Shown: positions 26,153-37,053, counted from the stretch's first letter. The stretch: 64,000 bases of DNA from Gammaproteobacteria bacterium (GCA_024234975.1 JACKNH010000004.1:124001-188000); one strand, 5' to 3'. The notes: generated from the letters alone by a model not told the origin. A program made the numbers and translations.

Positions 26153-29100
26153 ATGAGCCGTCCCGTCGAACTGATACCGCAGTCCCCGCGCCGGCGACGC
26201 CGACCGATCGTGGAAGCGATCGAGCGGCGCATCCTGCTGTCTGCCGATCTGCCCGGTCTTGATGTCATTGCCACCCACAGTGATCCTGATCCGGTCCTCG
26301 TCGACTACCAGGGCAGCGATCTGCTGAATTATCTCTTTGCTGACCCGACATCAAACTCCGATTCGGGTGTCCAACCCGAAGTCACCCGCGAAATCGTATT
26401 CATCGACGAAACGGTGCCGGATTACCAGATACTGGTCGACCAGATTACGCACGGCAGTGCTGCAGGCACCGCGTTGGAAATTGTCACGATCGATTCAACC
26501 GGTGACGGCATTGCGCAGATCTCGGAGTTCCTGAGTGGCAAGGACGGCATTGATGCGGTTCATATCATCACCCACGGGCAGGCGGGTGAACTGAGCGTCG
26601 GTGGTTCGGAATTGAACCTGGCCTCGCTGGATCAATATCGTGCCAGCCTGTCGCAATGGGCCGCTGCGCTGTCGGATACGGCGGACATCCTGCTGTACGG
26701 GTGCGACGTCGCGGCTGATGCAGATGGGCGGGCGCTGGTGGAAGCAATTGCCGCCATTACCGGTGCAGATGTCGCGGCATCGGAAGATCGGACCGGCGCC
26801 ACGACCGTCGGCGCCGATTGGCAACTCGAATTCACGGCAGGCGCCGTGACAACGAGCGCACTTCGGGCCGCGGACGACGCCTGGGGGTACAGCCTGGCAT
26901 CGGTCACGGTGTCGACCACCAATGACATCGTTGACGGCAACACCGGCAGTATCGCGCTGCTGATCGGCTCGCCAGGCGCGGACGGCAAGATTTCACTGCG
27001 CGAGGCTGTCATCGCTGCCAACCAGGATGCCGCGGCAGATACGATCAATCTGGCCAGCGCCACTTACACTTTGACGCGGGCCGGTGATGCCGAGCAATCC
27101 GCTTCGACGGGTGACCTGGACATCGTGAACCCGTTGACCATAGTGGGTACAGGTGTCGACGGTTCGGTCATCAACGCCAGTGCGATGAATGATCGTGTCT
27201 TTGAAGTGCTCGCCAGTGGTTCGCTGACACTGTCCGGGTTGACAGTCACAGGCGGCAATGGCGACTCCTATTCAGGGGGGGCGGTTCGCAATGCGGGCGT
27301 GCTCTCTGCAACCGACGTGGTGTTCGCCGCAAATCAGATCGGCAACGCAGACGGCGGGACCATCGATTCCAGCGGAACAACGACGCTGACGCGGGTCTCC
27401 ATCATCGACAGCGTGGCGAATCGTGGCGGCGCCCTGAACATCACGGGCGGCACGACCACGGTTCAAAATGCCACGTTCAGCAACAACACCTCGGCTTTCG
27501 ATGGCGGCGCTATCCGGATCCAGGCCGGAACGCTGAACATCTCGTTCTCCACCGTCGCCGGCAATACGGCCACCGGCGGTTGGGGCGGCGCGCTCGAAAT
27601 CGCCGGTGGTACGGTGAATACCAAGGCGACAATCTACGCCGACAATACCTCACTGTATGGCGGTGATATTCGTGGCACGCTGGCCAGCCAGGGATTGAAC
27701 ATCATTGAGAACAGTGCCGGTATCACCGGCGGAACGGCCGTTAATGACTTCCTCGGATCCGATCCATCGCTGGGCACACTCACGCATTCCGCTACCGGGC
27801 AGTACGTACATCCGATTGACGCCAGCAGCATCGCTGCGGATGCAGGCGTACCGTTGCCTCCGAGTACCGATCAACGCAATGTCACGCGCGACGGCTCAGC
27901 CGATATCGGCGCCTACGAATATTCCCATGCGGTTGCGCCTTCGTCGCTTTCCGTTGTTCAGAACAGTGATGGGGGACTCAGCCTCAATGAGAACGGCGGT
28001 AACAGCGCCTACCTGAAATCTGTCGACCCGGCGGTGATGTTCAGCGGCCTGACGGCGACCACGGTGGAAGTCGACTTCTCGATCTCCACGCCGGCGTCTT
28101 CCGCCACTGTTCTGTTATCGCTCGCCTCTGCGACCGATCCGGATGAACTGGCCCTCGGCATCCTCGCCGATGGCCACATTGCCATGCAGCTCGGGTCCGG
28201 ATACCAGCAATCCGCTTCGACCTATAACGAATTGTTCGACGGCCAACGTCATCGTCTGTCGGTAAGCTGGGTGAACAGTAGCGGCACTGTCCGCTTCTAT
28301 GTGGATGGTGTGCTGAAGGAAACCATCGCGGGTTATCGCACCGGTGTCACCCTCGACGGCGCGGGCTCTATCCTGACCATCGGACAGGACCAGGACACGC
28401 TGGGCGGAGGCTTCGATCCTGCCCAGACATTCAAAGGCGTTGTCTACGACGTACGTGTGTTCAACGATGTCCGAACCGATCAGGAAGTGTTTTCATACAA
28501 CGGCGTTGATTTGCCGCACGACGCTGCCGGGCTGATTGGCTACTGGAAATTCGACAACCTGACGGCGGACGGCGAAGTCGCTGATCTCGTCGCCGGATTC
28601 AAGCTTCAGCTTGCACAAATCTCATCCAGTGCGTTTACCGCAGATGACGGATCGCTCGTCCTGAGTGTTGATGAACATTCCGCCATCGGTACTGTTGTTG
28701 GCACGGTTGCCGCCAGCGATGCGGAACGCGAGGGCTTGATCGCCATCCTGCTGGGAGCAGATCCCGATCTGACCTACAGCAGCATCACCGGCAAGTTCTA
28801 CAAGCTGGTAAACACCTCGACCAGCTGGACCGGCGCCACTACCGCCGCGCAAAGTCATACCTTGAACGGCATCAGTGGTGAACTGGTATCCATCCATTCG
28901 GCGGTCGAAAACGAGATCATCCACGATTACGCCGATGCCGTCGGAAATGCGGTCTGGCTGGCCGGCTCTGACGTGCTCGCCGAGGGCCAGTGGCGCTGGT
29001 ATTCCGCCGGTGTTGCCGGGGACACCTTCTGGTCCGGAACCGGCAGCGGGTATGCGCCGGACCATGTCTATCAGAATTGGTACACGAACGAACCCAATAA

Positions 29101-31588
29101 CGATACCGGGATTGATGTCGCTGGCGAAAACTATCTCTACATGTCGTCGGATGGCACGTGGAACGATGTCTTTGCCGGCGCCGGCTGGCCCGTCTATGTC
29201 GTGCAGTGGGACGCTGACGAAGTCCTCGACGCCACGCAATCCCTGATCTATGCGATTACGGCGCAGACCAGCGCCGGTGCGTTTTCAATCGATGCGGACA
29301 GCGGTGTCATCCAGGTCGCCGACGGATCACTGCTGGATTTCGACAGCGACGCGACGCACACGCTGACGGTTCAGGTCACCGACGCCGACGGCAATCAATT
29401 CAGCGATGCCTTCACCATCGCGTTGAACGACACGATGGCGGTGCAGTTTTCAGCTTATCCGATTGCCACCCAGAATCTCATCGAAGATGGCTCACTGACT
29501 TTCAGCAATGGCAACGGAAATGCCGTCACGGTGTCCGATTCAACGGCGACGAATGCGACCCTGCAATTGGAATTGGCTGTAGCAAATGGTCGCATCAATC
29601 TGGCCACGCTGGCCGGGCTCGCCGTCGTGGCAGGCGCCGATGGCACATCATCGGTGGTCGTCAGCGGCAGCGAGTCCGCACTCAACGCCGCACTGGAAGG
29701 CATGGTCTACACACCAACTGCTGACTTTGCCGGCACCGACTCGCTGGCGGTGAAGGTGGCGCTGGTGACCGACCTGCTGGCGCACTACGAATTCGAATCG
29801 GCTGGTGCAAACGACAGCAGCGTCGGTGGCCTGTATGACGGAGTCATCACCGGCGACGCCGCAGTGACGACGGATGCCGAACGCGGTTCGGTGCTTACGC
29901 TCGACGGTACCGGCGATGGGGTCACCGTCACTGGCAGGTATGGTGATCCAACGACCGTGACGTTGGCAGCATGGGTCAATCTCACCAGTGCCGACACCTA
30001 TGGCTCGCATGTCATTTCGATTGGAAACGCGGTCGTGCTGGCACTGGACAGACCCAATGCCGGTGAGGGCGTCCATGGTTCGTTCTACAACGGCACCTCG
30101 TACAAATCCACTACCAGCGGTCGCTTCATCGCCACCGACGGCTGGCATCACGTGGCTTACGTCATTGACGACGCCAACGATTTGCAGCAGCTGTACATCG
30201 ATGGCGAACTGGTCAGTGAAACGGCCTACACCGCAAGCGTTTCGTATGCCACGGCCACGACCGATTCGGCGATCGGCACCGATCCGGGCGGCAGCAGCGA
30301 CTATGACTTCGCTGGCGATATGGATGATGTCCGGATATATACCAGGGCGCTGACAGCAGACGAAGTTCACGCGCTGGCGATGGACGTCGCGGCCGCCGAA
30401 GTGGCCATCAGTCTTGATGTCAGTGCCGTCAACGACGCGCCGGTCGCCGATCATGGTGGTGCCTACGCGATCAATGAAGGCGAAGCACTCTTCCTTGACG
30501 CCAGCGGTTCGTCGGATGCCGAAGGGGATACGCTGACCTACCGCTGGGACCTGGACAATGACGGTCAGTACGATGACCTCGTCACGACGGCCGCCTCGAA
30601 CAGTGTTTCATGGGCAACATTGAGCGGGCTGGGGGTGGATGATGACGGCGTCTACACCATTGGCCTTCAGGTGACCGACGGCAATGGCGGGGTGACCAGC
30701 ACGTCGACGAGCTTGACCATTTCGAATGTCGCGCCAGTGTTGACGGCCACCGGTAGCGCGACAACCCCCGGTGGCGCGGTATACACGCTGACCCTTTCCG
30801 ACATCGACCCCGGAAACGACACCATCAGCAGTTGGATCGTCAATTGGGGTGACGGCGCGGTAGACACGTACGCTGGCGACCCCTCGTCGGTGACGCACAC
30901 CTATGCCAATGTGCTTGCCGGCCGCACGCTGGATATCACAGTCAGCGCGACGGATGAGGATGGCCAGTATTTCGAGGCCGTCATGCTGGTACCTGCCTAT
31001 GGTGGTGACTACGTCAATCAGTATGGCGGGTATGACGGCACGCTCGCAGGGAGTTTTGCACCGTCCACGGACGGCATTGCCGGGCACGCCAACATCGTTG
31101 TGATGCCTACCGGCAATTACCTGGTCAGTGGTGTGGATTCCGGCAATATCGTTGAATACCAGCCGAACGGTGCGCTGGTGGGTGATTTCGTCGCTGCCGT
31201 TGATACGCATCTGGCCAATCCCGGCGGACTGGCCTATGGACCGGACGGCAACCTTTACGTCGCGGACTACGGGGCCGGCAAAGTCGTCCGCTTCGATGGC
31301 ACGACTGGCGCCTTCATCGACGACTTCGTCGCTTCGGGCCTGAGCAATCCGCTGGGACTGGAGTTCGGGCCGGACGGCAAGCTGTACGTGGCCAACCGTG
31401 GCAGTGCAGGCGTGCTGCGCTACGATGCGGGCAGCGGTGCGCTGGATGCCGGTTTTGTCGTCGGCAGTATCAGCAATGCCGAAGACCTGACATTCGGCCC
31501 CGATGGAAATATTTACGGGCGGTACCGGCGGCGTGATTCGCGTCAATGCGACGACCGGCGCGACCGCGACGTTCATCGCCAACGGTAG
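26153..31588 (+). CDS. Giant multidomain surface protein, N-terminal segment
   Basis: First 1811 residues of a protein that would run to 39634 (13482 bases, about 4.5 thousand residues) if the frame breaks were absent. It starts without a classical signal peptide but with PIVEAIERRILLSAD (residues 18-32), a LEPR-XLL-type N-terminus. DUF4347 follows (about 79-230: HIITHGQAGELSVGG, ADILLYGCDVAADADG). Then come a CSLREA-like start (ISLREAVIAANQD) and a beta-helix to about 590, LamG (630-815), a C-type-lectin-like domain (875-1020), cadherin-like units, a second LamG (1205-1420), two PKD domains (1430-1610) and an NHL-type propeller (GPDGNLYVADYGAGKVVRFD). The frame breaks near 31512 inside the propeller. 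Confidence 0.85.
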   Translation: MSRPVELIPQSPRRRRRPIVEAIERRILLSADLPGLDVIATHSDPDPVLVDYQGSDLLNYLFADPTSNSDSGVQPEVTREIVFIDETVPDYQILVDQITHGSAAGTALEIVTIDSTGDGIAQISEFLSGKDGIDAVHIITHGQAGELSVGGSELNLASLDQYRASLSQWAAALSDTADILLYGCDVAADADGRALVEAIAAITGADVAASEDRTGATTVGADWQLEFTAGAVTTSALRAADDAWGYSLASVTVSTTNDIVDGNTGSIALLIGSPGADGKISLREAVIAANQDAAADTINLASATYTLTRAGDAEQSASTGDLDIVNPLTIVGTGVDGSVINASAMNDRVFEVLASGSLTLSGLTVTGGNGDSYSGGAVRNAGVLSATDVVFAANQIGNADGGTIDSSGTTTLTRVSIIDSVANRGGALNITGGTTTVQNATFSNNTSAFDGGAIRIQAGTLNISFSTVAGNTATGGWGGALEIAGGTVNTKATIYADNTSLYGGDIRGTLASQGLNIIENSAGITGGTAVNDFLGSDPSLGTLTHSATGQYVHPIDASSIAADAGVPLPPSTDQRNVTRDGSADIGAYEYSHAVAPSSLSVVQNSDGGLSLNENGGNSAYLKSVDPAVMFSGLTATTVEVDFSISTPASSATVLLSLASATDPDELALGILADGHIAMQLGSGYQQSASTYNELFDGQRHRLSVSWVNSSGTVRFYVDGVLKETIAGYRTGVTLDGAGSILTIGQDQDTLGGGFDPAQTFKGVVYDVRVFNDVRTDQEVFSYNGVDLPHDAAGLIGYWKFDNLTADGEVADLVAGFKLQLAQISSSAFTADDGSLVLSVDEHSAIGTVVGTVAASDAEREGLIAILLGADPDLTYSSITGKFYKLVNTSTSWTGATTAAQSHTLNGISGELVSIHSAVENEIIHDYADAVGNAVWLAGSDVLAEGQWRWYSAGVAGDTFWSGTGSGYAPDHVYQNWYTNEPNNDTGIDVAGENYLYMSSDGTWNDVFAGAGWPVYVVQWDADEVLDATQSLIYAITAQTSAGAFSIDADSGVIQVADGSLLDFDSDATHTLTVQVTDADGNQFSDAFTIALNDTMAVQFSAYPIATQNLIEDGSLTFSNGNGNAVTVSDSTATNATLQLELAVANGRINLATLAGLAVVAGADGTSSVVVSGSESALNAALEGMVYTPTADFAGTDSLAVKVALVTDLLAHYEFESAGANDSSVGGLYDGVITGDAAVTTDAERGSVLTLDGTGDGVTVTGRYGDPTTVTLAAWVNLTSADTYGSHVISIGNAVVLALDRPNAGEGVHGSFYNGTSYKSTTSGRFIATDGWHHVAYVIDDANDLQQLYIDGELVSETAYTASVSYATATTDSAIGTDPGGSSDYDFAGDMDDVRIYTRALTADEVHALAMDVAAAEVAISLDVSAVNDAPVADHGGAYAINEGEALFLDASGSSDAEGDTLTYRWDLDNDGQYDDLVTTAASNSVSWATLSGLGVDDDGVYTIGLQVTDGNGGVTSTSTSLTISNVAPVLTATGSATTPGGAVYTLTLSDIDPGNDTISSWIVNWGDGAVDTYAGDPSSVTHTYANVLAGRTLDITVSATDEDGQYFEAVMLVPAYGGDYVNQYGGYDGTLAGSFAPSTDGIAGHANIVVMPTGNYLVSGVDSGNIVEYQPNGALVGDFVAAVDTHLANPGGLAYGPDGNLYVADYGAGKVVRFDGTTGAFIDDFVASGLSNPLGLEFGPDGKLYVANRGSAGVLRYDAGSGALDAGFVVGSISNAEDLTFGPDGNIYGRYRRRDSRQCDDRRDRDVHRQR

Positions 31589-33464
31589 CGGTGGCCTGGG
31601 GCTGGCCGCCGGTGTCGATTTCGGTCCGGATGGCCATCTCTACGTGGCCGATCAGACAAACAACGTCGTTCGCCGCTACGATGGCGCCAGTGGCGCCTAC
31701 ATCGACGATTACGCCGTCGGGGTTGCCGGTCCTGCCTATACGGACTTCACGCCTGACCAACGCGTTGCCGTCACCTATGCCAATCAAAGCCCCACGATCG
31801 CCACGAATACCGGCGCGACAGTTGACGAAGGTTCAACGGCCAACATCATCACGACGGCGATGCTGGATGAGGGCGATCCAGACGATGATGGCGCGGGTCT
31901 GACCTATACGATTACGGCAAACGTCACGCATGGAACGCTGAAACTCAGTGGTGCCGCCATCGGGCTCAACGATACGTTCTCGCAGGATGATATCGACAAC
32001 AACCGACTGACCTACGACCACGATGGCAGCGAGACCACCAGTGACAGCTTTGGCTTCTCACTGGCCGATGGCGGTGAAAATGGCTCGACGCCGGCGACAG
32101 GTACCTTCACGCTCACGGTGACACCGGTCAACGACGCCCCGACAATAACTTCATCGGGCACCGTCAATGCCGCTGAAAACCAGACCGTGGTGGGCACCGT
32201 CACGGCCACCGATGCCGATGGTGACACGCCGACCTTCAGCCTGACCGGTGGTGCGGATCAGGGACTGTTCGCGATCGATACGAACACCGGTGCGCTGAGC
32301 TTCGTCGTGGCGCCCGACTTCGAAGTCCGGACTGACGCAAACACCGACGGCGTCTATGTAGTTCAGGTGACCGCTGCCGACGGCAATGGCGGATCCACCA
32401 ACCAGCTCGTCAACGTGACCGTGACGGACACCAATGACGCCCCGGTCCTTGTCCCGTATGCACCGACCTACAACACAACCGAAGGCGCCGGAGCCTTTGC
32501 CGCGACGGTGGCCATGTTGTTGCAGTCCAGTGTATCGGATGCGGATACGGGAGCGGTGGAAGGTATCGCCATCTTCGGCATCAATTCCGCGGTAGGAACC
32601 TTCGAGTACACAACGGATGGTTCCACCTGGATATCTGTCGGAACAGTCTCATCCAACAGTGCATTGCTATTACGTGCCACGGATTCGCTGCGGTTCACGC
32701 CGACCGGTGATGTCGGCGGCCAGATGACGATCAATTACCGCGCATGGGATCAGAGCAGCGGTACGGCGGGTTCCAAGGTTGACGCATCGACGACAGGCGG
32801 AACGTCAGCCTTCAGTACAGCTTCGGATGTGGTCACGGTCAATGTCACCGGAATCAACGATGCGCCCGCCGGCACCGACAAATCGATCAACATCAACGAA
32901 AACGCGATCTATACCTTCACCACCGCCGACTTCGGGTTCACTGATGTCGACGGCAACAACCTGGATAGCGTCTGGTTCATGTCAGTGCCGGCCAATGGTG
33001 CGCTGAAGTTCAATGGCGCAACCTTTGCGGCCAACAACTACGTGGTGGCGAGTGACATCGTCGACGGGCTGCTGACTTTCCAGCCAGCGACCAATGCCAC
33101 CGGAACGCCCTATACCAGCTTCACGTTCCAGGTCCAGGATGATGGTGGCACGGCCAACGGCGGACTGAACCGCGACGCCACCAGCAACACGATCACAATC
33201 AACGTCGCCAACATCAACAATGCCCCGGTCATCGACAGCGGCGGTCTTTCATTACCGGCAGTGATTCTGCCTGGCGATTCGCCTTCCGGGAAACTTGTTG
33301 GCGACGTGTTGACCGACGTGAACTGGTCCGACGCCGACGTCGGCGCCTTGAAAGGCATCGCCATCGTGGCGAAGTCCGGCGCCGGCACCTGGCAATATTC
33401 GACCTCGGTGGCAGTACCTGGGCCAATATCAGCGGTGTGTCGGCGACCACGGCGTTGTTGTTGA
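31503..33464 (+). CDS. Giant surface protein, second segment (frame-shifted)
   Basis: Continues the propeller (VDFGPDGHLYVADQTNNVVR) in another frame, so a small indel near 31512 breaks an originally continuous gene. It then holds a CSPG-type cadherin-like domain (NRLTYDHDGSETTSDSFGFS), a cadherin repeat (VGTVTATDADGDTPTFSLTG) and two long beta-sandwich repeats each ending in a NDAP/NNAP linker. The end of this frame, VAVPGPISAVCRRPRRCC, is out-of-frame: one base missing near 33405 would restore STSGGSTWANISGVSATTAL and join the next segment. Confidence 0.75.
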   Translation: MEIFTGGTGGVIRVNATTGATATFIANGSGGLGLAAGVDFGPDGHLYVADQTNNVVRRYDGASGAYIDDYAVGVAGPAYTDFTPDQRVAVTYANQSPTIATNTGATVDEGSTANIITTAMLDEGDPDDDGAGLTYTITANVTHGTLKLSGAAIGLNDTFSQDDIDNNRLTYDHDGSETTSDSFGFSLADGGENGSTPATGTFTLTVTPVNDAPTITSSGTVNAAENQTVVGTVTATDADGDTPTFSLTGGADQGLFAIDTNTGALSFVVAPDFEVRTDANTDGVYVVQVTAADGNGGSTNQLVNVTVTDTNDAPVLVPYAPTYNTTEGAGAFAATVAMLLQSSVSDADTGAVEGIAIFGINSAVGTFEYTTDGSTWISVGTVSSNSALLLRATDSLRFTPTGDVGGQMTINYRAWDQSSGTAGSKVDASTTGGTSAFSTASDVVTVNVTGINDAPAGTDKSININENAIYTFTTADFGFTDVDGNNLDSVWFMSVPANGALKFNGATFAANNYVVASDIVDGLLTFQPATNATGTPYTSFTFQVQDDGGTANGGLNRDATSNTITINVANINNAPVIDSGGLSLPAVILPGDSPSGKLVGDVLTDVNWSDADVGALKGIAIVAKSGAGTWQYSTSVAVPGPISAVCRRPRRCC

Positions 33465-34366
33465 ATGACACCACGTTGGTTCGCTACCTGCCGTCGACTG
33501 CTGGCGAGGAAGCCGTCCTGACCTTCCGTGCGTGGGACAGGACATCGGGGCCTTCATCGACCGAAGCGACACCCAGCTATCGTAATCCCGGCACTGGTGG
33601 CGGCACCTCCGCCTTCAGTGCGGAAATCGGCACCGTGGTGCAGTACGTGTCGTCGGTGAATACCCTGGGCATTACCACTGTCGGCAACGTCGCGTTGCCC
33701 AGCGGAACTTCCGGTCTGACAGGATGGACTGCCGGCACGGTTGTCGAAATTGCCGATCCGAATTTCGCCGTCGAACCCGGTACATCCTCCGGCACGTTTG
33801 CGGCCGTCGTTGATTTTTCGACAATGGCCGCCGACAGCTATGCCGGCATCAGCGATCTGCACTACGTCAGTCGCGACACCGTGGTGGGTACAACGGTGCC
33901 GTACCAGTTGCTGAAGGGTGACCTGCTGGTGTCGTTCCATGTCGCTGAAACGCTCACCAGTGTGAACACACTGAATGCGACCAGCGGAAGCATTGTGGTG
34001 TTCCGTCCGACCGTATTGGGTGATTACAGCGCTGGCACGTGGACCACTCTGCTGGAGAATCCACTCGGTGGGCAGATCGGCGGTTTCACGCTGATCGAAA
34101 AGACCACGACGATTGGTCAGGACCCAGGTCGCAGCCGGCAACTTCCTGATGGCAGAAACTCATTCCGGATCTTGCAGTATGTCGCGGTCTCGGGCACCGG
34201 AGATAGGTTCCACTGCGCTGACGCAGACATTGCTCGTCGAGGTCTCGATATCGATCTCGGACACGTAACTGTCGGCTATTCCGGGACTGAAGCTGGTCGA
34301 TTCCCCTGTAACCATCGCGAACCGGACCATCGGCACGGGCTCGATACTGTTCGCTTTGAGCAGTGA
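33437..34366 (+). CDS. Giant surface protein, third segment (frame-shifted)
   Basis: Continues the beta-sandwich tract (LLLNDTTLVRYLPSTAGEEA). Residues up to about 34120 read as one domain (VVEIADPNFAVEPGTSSGTF, YAGISDLHYVSRDTVVGTTV). Beyond 34120 the frame degenerates: the meaningful text hops among frames (AAGNFLMAETHSG, then YVAVSGTG, then STALTQTLLVEVSI, then LSAIPGLKLVDSPVTIANRT), implying at least three indels between 34120 and 34275. No function beyond a surface-exposed beta domain can be named. Confidence 0.6.
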   Translation: MSATTALLLNDTTLVRYLPSTAGEEAVLTFRAWDRTSGPSSTEATPSYRNPGTGGGTSAFSAEIGTVVQYVSSVNTLGITTVGNVALPSGTSGLTGWTAGTVVEIADPNFAVEPGTSSGTFAAVVDFSTMAADSYAGISDLHYVSRDTVVGTTVPYQLLKGDLLVSFHVAETLTSVNTLNATSGSIVVFRPTVLGDYSAGTWTTLLENPLGGQIGGFTLIEKTTTIGQDPGRSRQLPDGRNSFRILQYVAVSGTGDRFHCADADIARRGLDIDLGHVTVGYSGTEAGRFPCNHREPDHRHGLDTVRFEQ

Positions 34367-35711
34367 TGACCTTGCCGTCGGCAGCAGCGCGCAGATATCG
34401 ATGACGAAGTACGACGTCGCTGTTCTCACCGTCACCAGCACTGAACTCGACCCGGGAGCGGTATCCCAGGCGACAGCGACATTGTTGCTGGAAGGTGCGG
34501 ACGTCGGATTGGAGACGACCAGTGGTGGCCAGGGCGCGACCGCCGAAGCCGTCGGTGGTCTGACACTGTTCTACAGTGACGTTGCAACCGCGTACGTACC
34601 TATCGCCTCTGATGACACCGGCACCGTTGACGAAGCCGGGTCAGTATTGATCGACCTCGCTGCGAATGACTGGGATGGTGACGATGGTTTGAATCTGGCG
34701 TCCATCCAGGTGATCTCCGCGCCAGCCAATGGCAACGTTGTCGTCAATGCAAACGGCACGGTGACGTACACCCATAACGGTTCTGAAACGACCGCAGATT
34801 CCTTCACCTACCGGATCGATGACGCAGGCGGTACACACAGTAACGTCGCCACCGTAACCCTCACAGTTACGCCGACCAACGATCCGCCGACCGGCGTGCC
34901 GGTCGTCACCGGTACGACGACCGAAGATCAGACGTTGACGGCGGACACCAGCGGCATCGCCGATGCCGATGGCCTCGGCAGCTTCAGCTACCAGTGGTAC
35001 CTCGACGGCGGTGCGATCGGCGGCGCCACGGCGAGCACATTCGTCCTCGGCGATACCGATGTCGGCAAGACGATCACCGTGCAGGTCAGCTATCAGGACG
35101 GGCAGGGCTTCAACGAATCCCTGACCAGTGTCGGTGTTGGTCCGATTGCCGCCGTTAACGACACGCCGACAGGCTTACCGGTCATCACCGGTACGGCCAC
35201 CGAAGATCAAACGCTGACCGCGGATACCAGCGGCATCGCCGATGTCGATGGTCTCGGCGCGTTCAGCTACCAGTGGTACCGCGATGGCGGGGCGATCGGC
35301 GGCGCCACGGCCAGTACTTTCGTCCTCGGCGATACCGATGTCGGCAAGACGATCACCGTGCAGGTCAGCTATCAGGACGGGCAGGGCTTCAACGAATCCC
35401 TGACCAGCGTCGGTGTTGGTCCGATTGCCGCGGTCAACGATACACCGACCGGCTTACCGGTCATCACCGGTACGACGACAGAAGACCAGACGCCGACCGC
35501 GGATACCAGCGGCATCGCCGATGCGGGGGTACCAGCACCTGGTTACCAGTGGTATCGCGATGGCGGCGCGATCGGCGGCGCCACGGCGAGCACTTTCGTC
35601 CTGCGCGTACGATGTCGCAACGACGATCAACTGCAGGTCAGCTATCAGGACGGCAGGGCTTCAACGAATCGCCGACCAGTGCGTCGGTGTTGGTCCGATT
35701 GCTGCCGTTAA
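34356..35711 (+). CDS. Giant surface protein, fourth segment with the first tandem repeats
   Basis: Starts inside a domain ending TATLLLEGADVGLETTSGGQ, then a cadherin-like unit (SDDTGTVDEAGSVLIDLAAN, THNGSETTADSFTYRIDDAG). From 34887 the 93-residue repeats begin; units 1 and 2 are intact and unit 3 (35445-35718) is damaged by several indels that end the frame. Each intact unit reads GTATEDQTLTADTSGIADVD, then FSYQWYRDGGAIGGATASTF, and a strand tail VSYQDGQGFNESLTSVGVGP, an Ig-like fold common in bacterial adhesins. Confidence 0.7.
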   Translation: MSSDDLAVGSSAQISMTKYDVAVLTVTSTELDPGAVSQATATLLLEGADVGLETTSGGQGATAEAVGGLTLFYSDVATAYVPIASDDTGTVDEAGSVLIDLAANDWDGDDGLNLASIQVISAPANGNVVVNANGTVTYTHNGSETTADSFTYRIDDAGGTHSNVATVTLTVTPTNDPPTGVPVVTGTTTEDQTLTADTSGIADADGLGSFSYQWYLDGGAIGGATASTFVLGDTDVGKTITVQVSYQDGQGFNESLTSVGVGPIAAVNDTPTGLPVITGTATEDQTLTADTSGIADVDGLGAFSYQWYRDGGAIGGATASTFVLGDTDVGKTITVQVSYQDGQGFNESLTSVGVGPIAAVNDTPTGLPVITGTTTEDQTPTADTSGIADAGVPAPGYQWYRDGGAIGGATASTFVLRVRCRNDDQLQVSYQDGRASTNRRPVRRCWSDCCR

Positions 35712-35910
35712 CGACACGCCGACAGGCTGACGCGTCATCACCGGTACGGCCACCGAAGATCAAACGCTGACCGCGGATACCAGCGGCATCGCCGATGTCG
35801 ATGGCCTGGGCACCTTCAGCTACCAGTGGTACCGCGACGGCGGGGCGATCGGCGGCGCCACGGCGAGCACATTCGTCCTTGGCGATGTCGATGTCGGCAA
35901 GACGATTACC

Positions 35911-37053
35911 GTGCAGGTCAGCCAGGACGGCAGGGCTTCAACGAATCCTGACCAGTGTCGGCGTCGGTCCGGTCAACGACGCTTGACAGGCTTACCGGTC
36001 ATCACCGGTACGGCCACCGAAGATCAAACGCTGACCGCAGACACCAGCGGCATCGCCGATGTCGATGGTCTGGGCAGCTTCAGCTACCAGTGGTACCGCG
36101 ATGGCGGGGCGATCGGCGGTGCCACGGCGAGCACTTTCGTCCTTGGCGATGCCGATGTCGGTAAGACCATCACAGTGGCGGTCAGCTATCAGGACCAACA
36201 GGGCTTCAACGAATCGCTGACCAGCGTCGGTGTTGGTCCGATTGCCGCCGTTAACGACACGCCGACAGGCTTACCGGTCATCACCGGTACGGCCACCGAA
36301 GATCAAACGCTGACCGCGGATACCAGCGGCATCGCCGATGCCGATGGCCTCGGCACCTTCAGCTACCAGTGGTATCGCAACGGTGGCGCGATCAGCGGCG
36401 CCACGGCGAGCACATTCGTCCTTGGCGATACCGATGTCGGTAAGACGATTACCGTGCAGGTCAGCTATCAGGACGGGCAGGGCTTCAACGAATCGCTGAC
36501 CAGCGTCGGCGTCGGTCCGATTTCGGCCGTCAACGATGCTCCCACCGGATTGCCGGTCATCACCGGTACGACGACAGAAGATCAGACGCTGACCGCAGAC
36601 ACCAGTGGTATCGCCGATGTGGATGGTCTGGGCAGCTTCAGCTACCAGTGGTACCGCGACGGTGGCGCGATCAGCGGTGCCACGGCGAGCACTTTCGTCC
36701 TTGGCGATGCCGATGTCGGTAAGACGATTACCGTGCAGGTCAGCTATCAGGACGGGCAGGGCTTCAACGAATCGCTGACCAGTGTCGGCGTCGGTCCGAT
36801 TTCGGCCGTCAACGATGCTCCCACCGGATTGCCGGTCATCACCGGCACGGCCACCGAAGATCGGACGCTGACCGCAGACACCAGTGGTATCGCCGATGAT
36901 GGTCTGGGCAGCTTCAGCTACCAGGCGGTACCGCGACGGTGGCGCGATCAGCGGCCACGGCGAGCACTTTCGTCCTTGGCGATACCGATGTCGGCAAGAC
37001 CATCACAGTGGCGGTCAGCTATCAGGACGGGCAGGGCTTCAACGAATCCATGA
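35911..37053 (+). CDS. Giant surface protein, fifth segment, repeats 5 to 8
   Basis: After the badly damaged unit 4 (about 35719-35982), this frame carries units 5, 6 and 7 intact and the start of unit 8. Units differ by a handful of conservative changes (ADADGLGTF/ADVDGLGSF, AIGGAT/AISGAT), so they are recent duplications. Unit 8 (36820-37094) lost four bases between 36895 and 36960 and the frame runs out. The start given is a chance ATG; the meaningful frame begins about 35984. Confidence 0.65.
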   Translation: MQVSQDGRASTNPDQCRRRSGQRRLTGLPVITGTATEDQTLTADTSGIADVDGLGSFSYQWYRDGGAIGGATASTFVLGDADVGKTITVAVSYQDQQGFNESLTSVGVGPIAAVNDTPTGLPVITGTATEDQTLTADTSGIADADGLGTFSYQWYRNGGAISGATASTFVLGDTDVGKTITVQVSYQDGQGFNESLTSVGVGPISAVNDAPTGLPVITGTTTEDQTLTADTSGIADVDGLGSFSYQWYRDGGAISGATASTFVLGDADVGKTITVQVSYQDGQGFNESLTSVGVGPISAVNDAPTGLPVITGTATEDRTLTADTSGIADDGLGSFSYQAVPRRWRDQRPRRALSSLAIPMSARPSQWRSAIRTGRASTNP

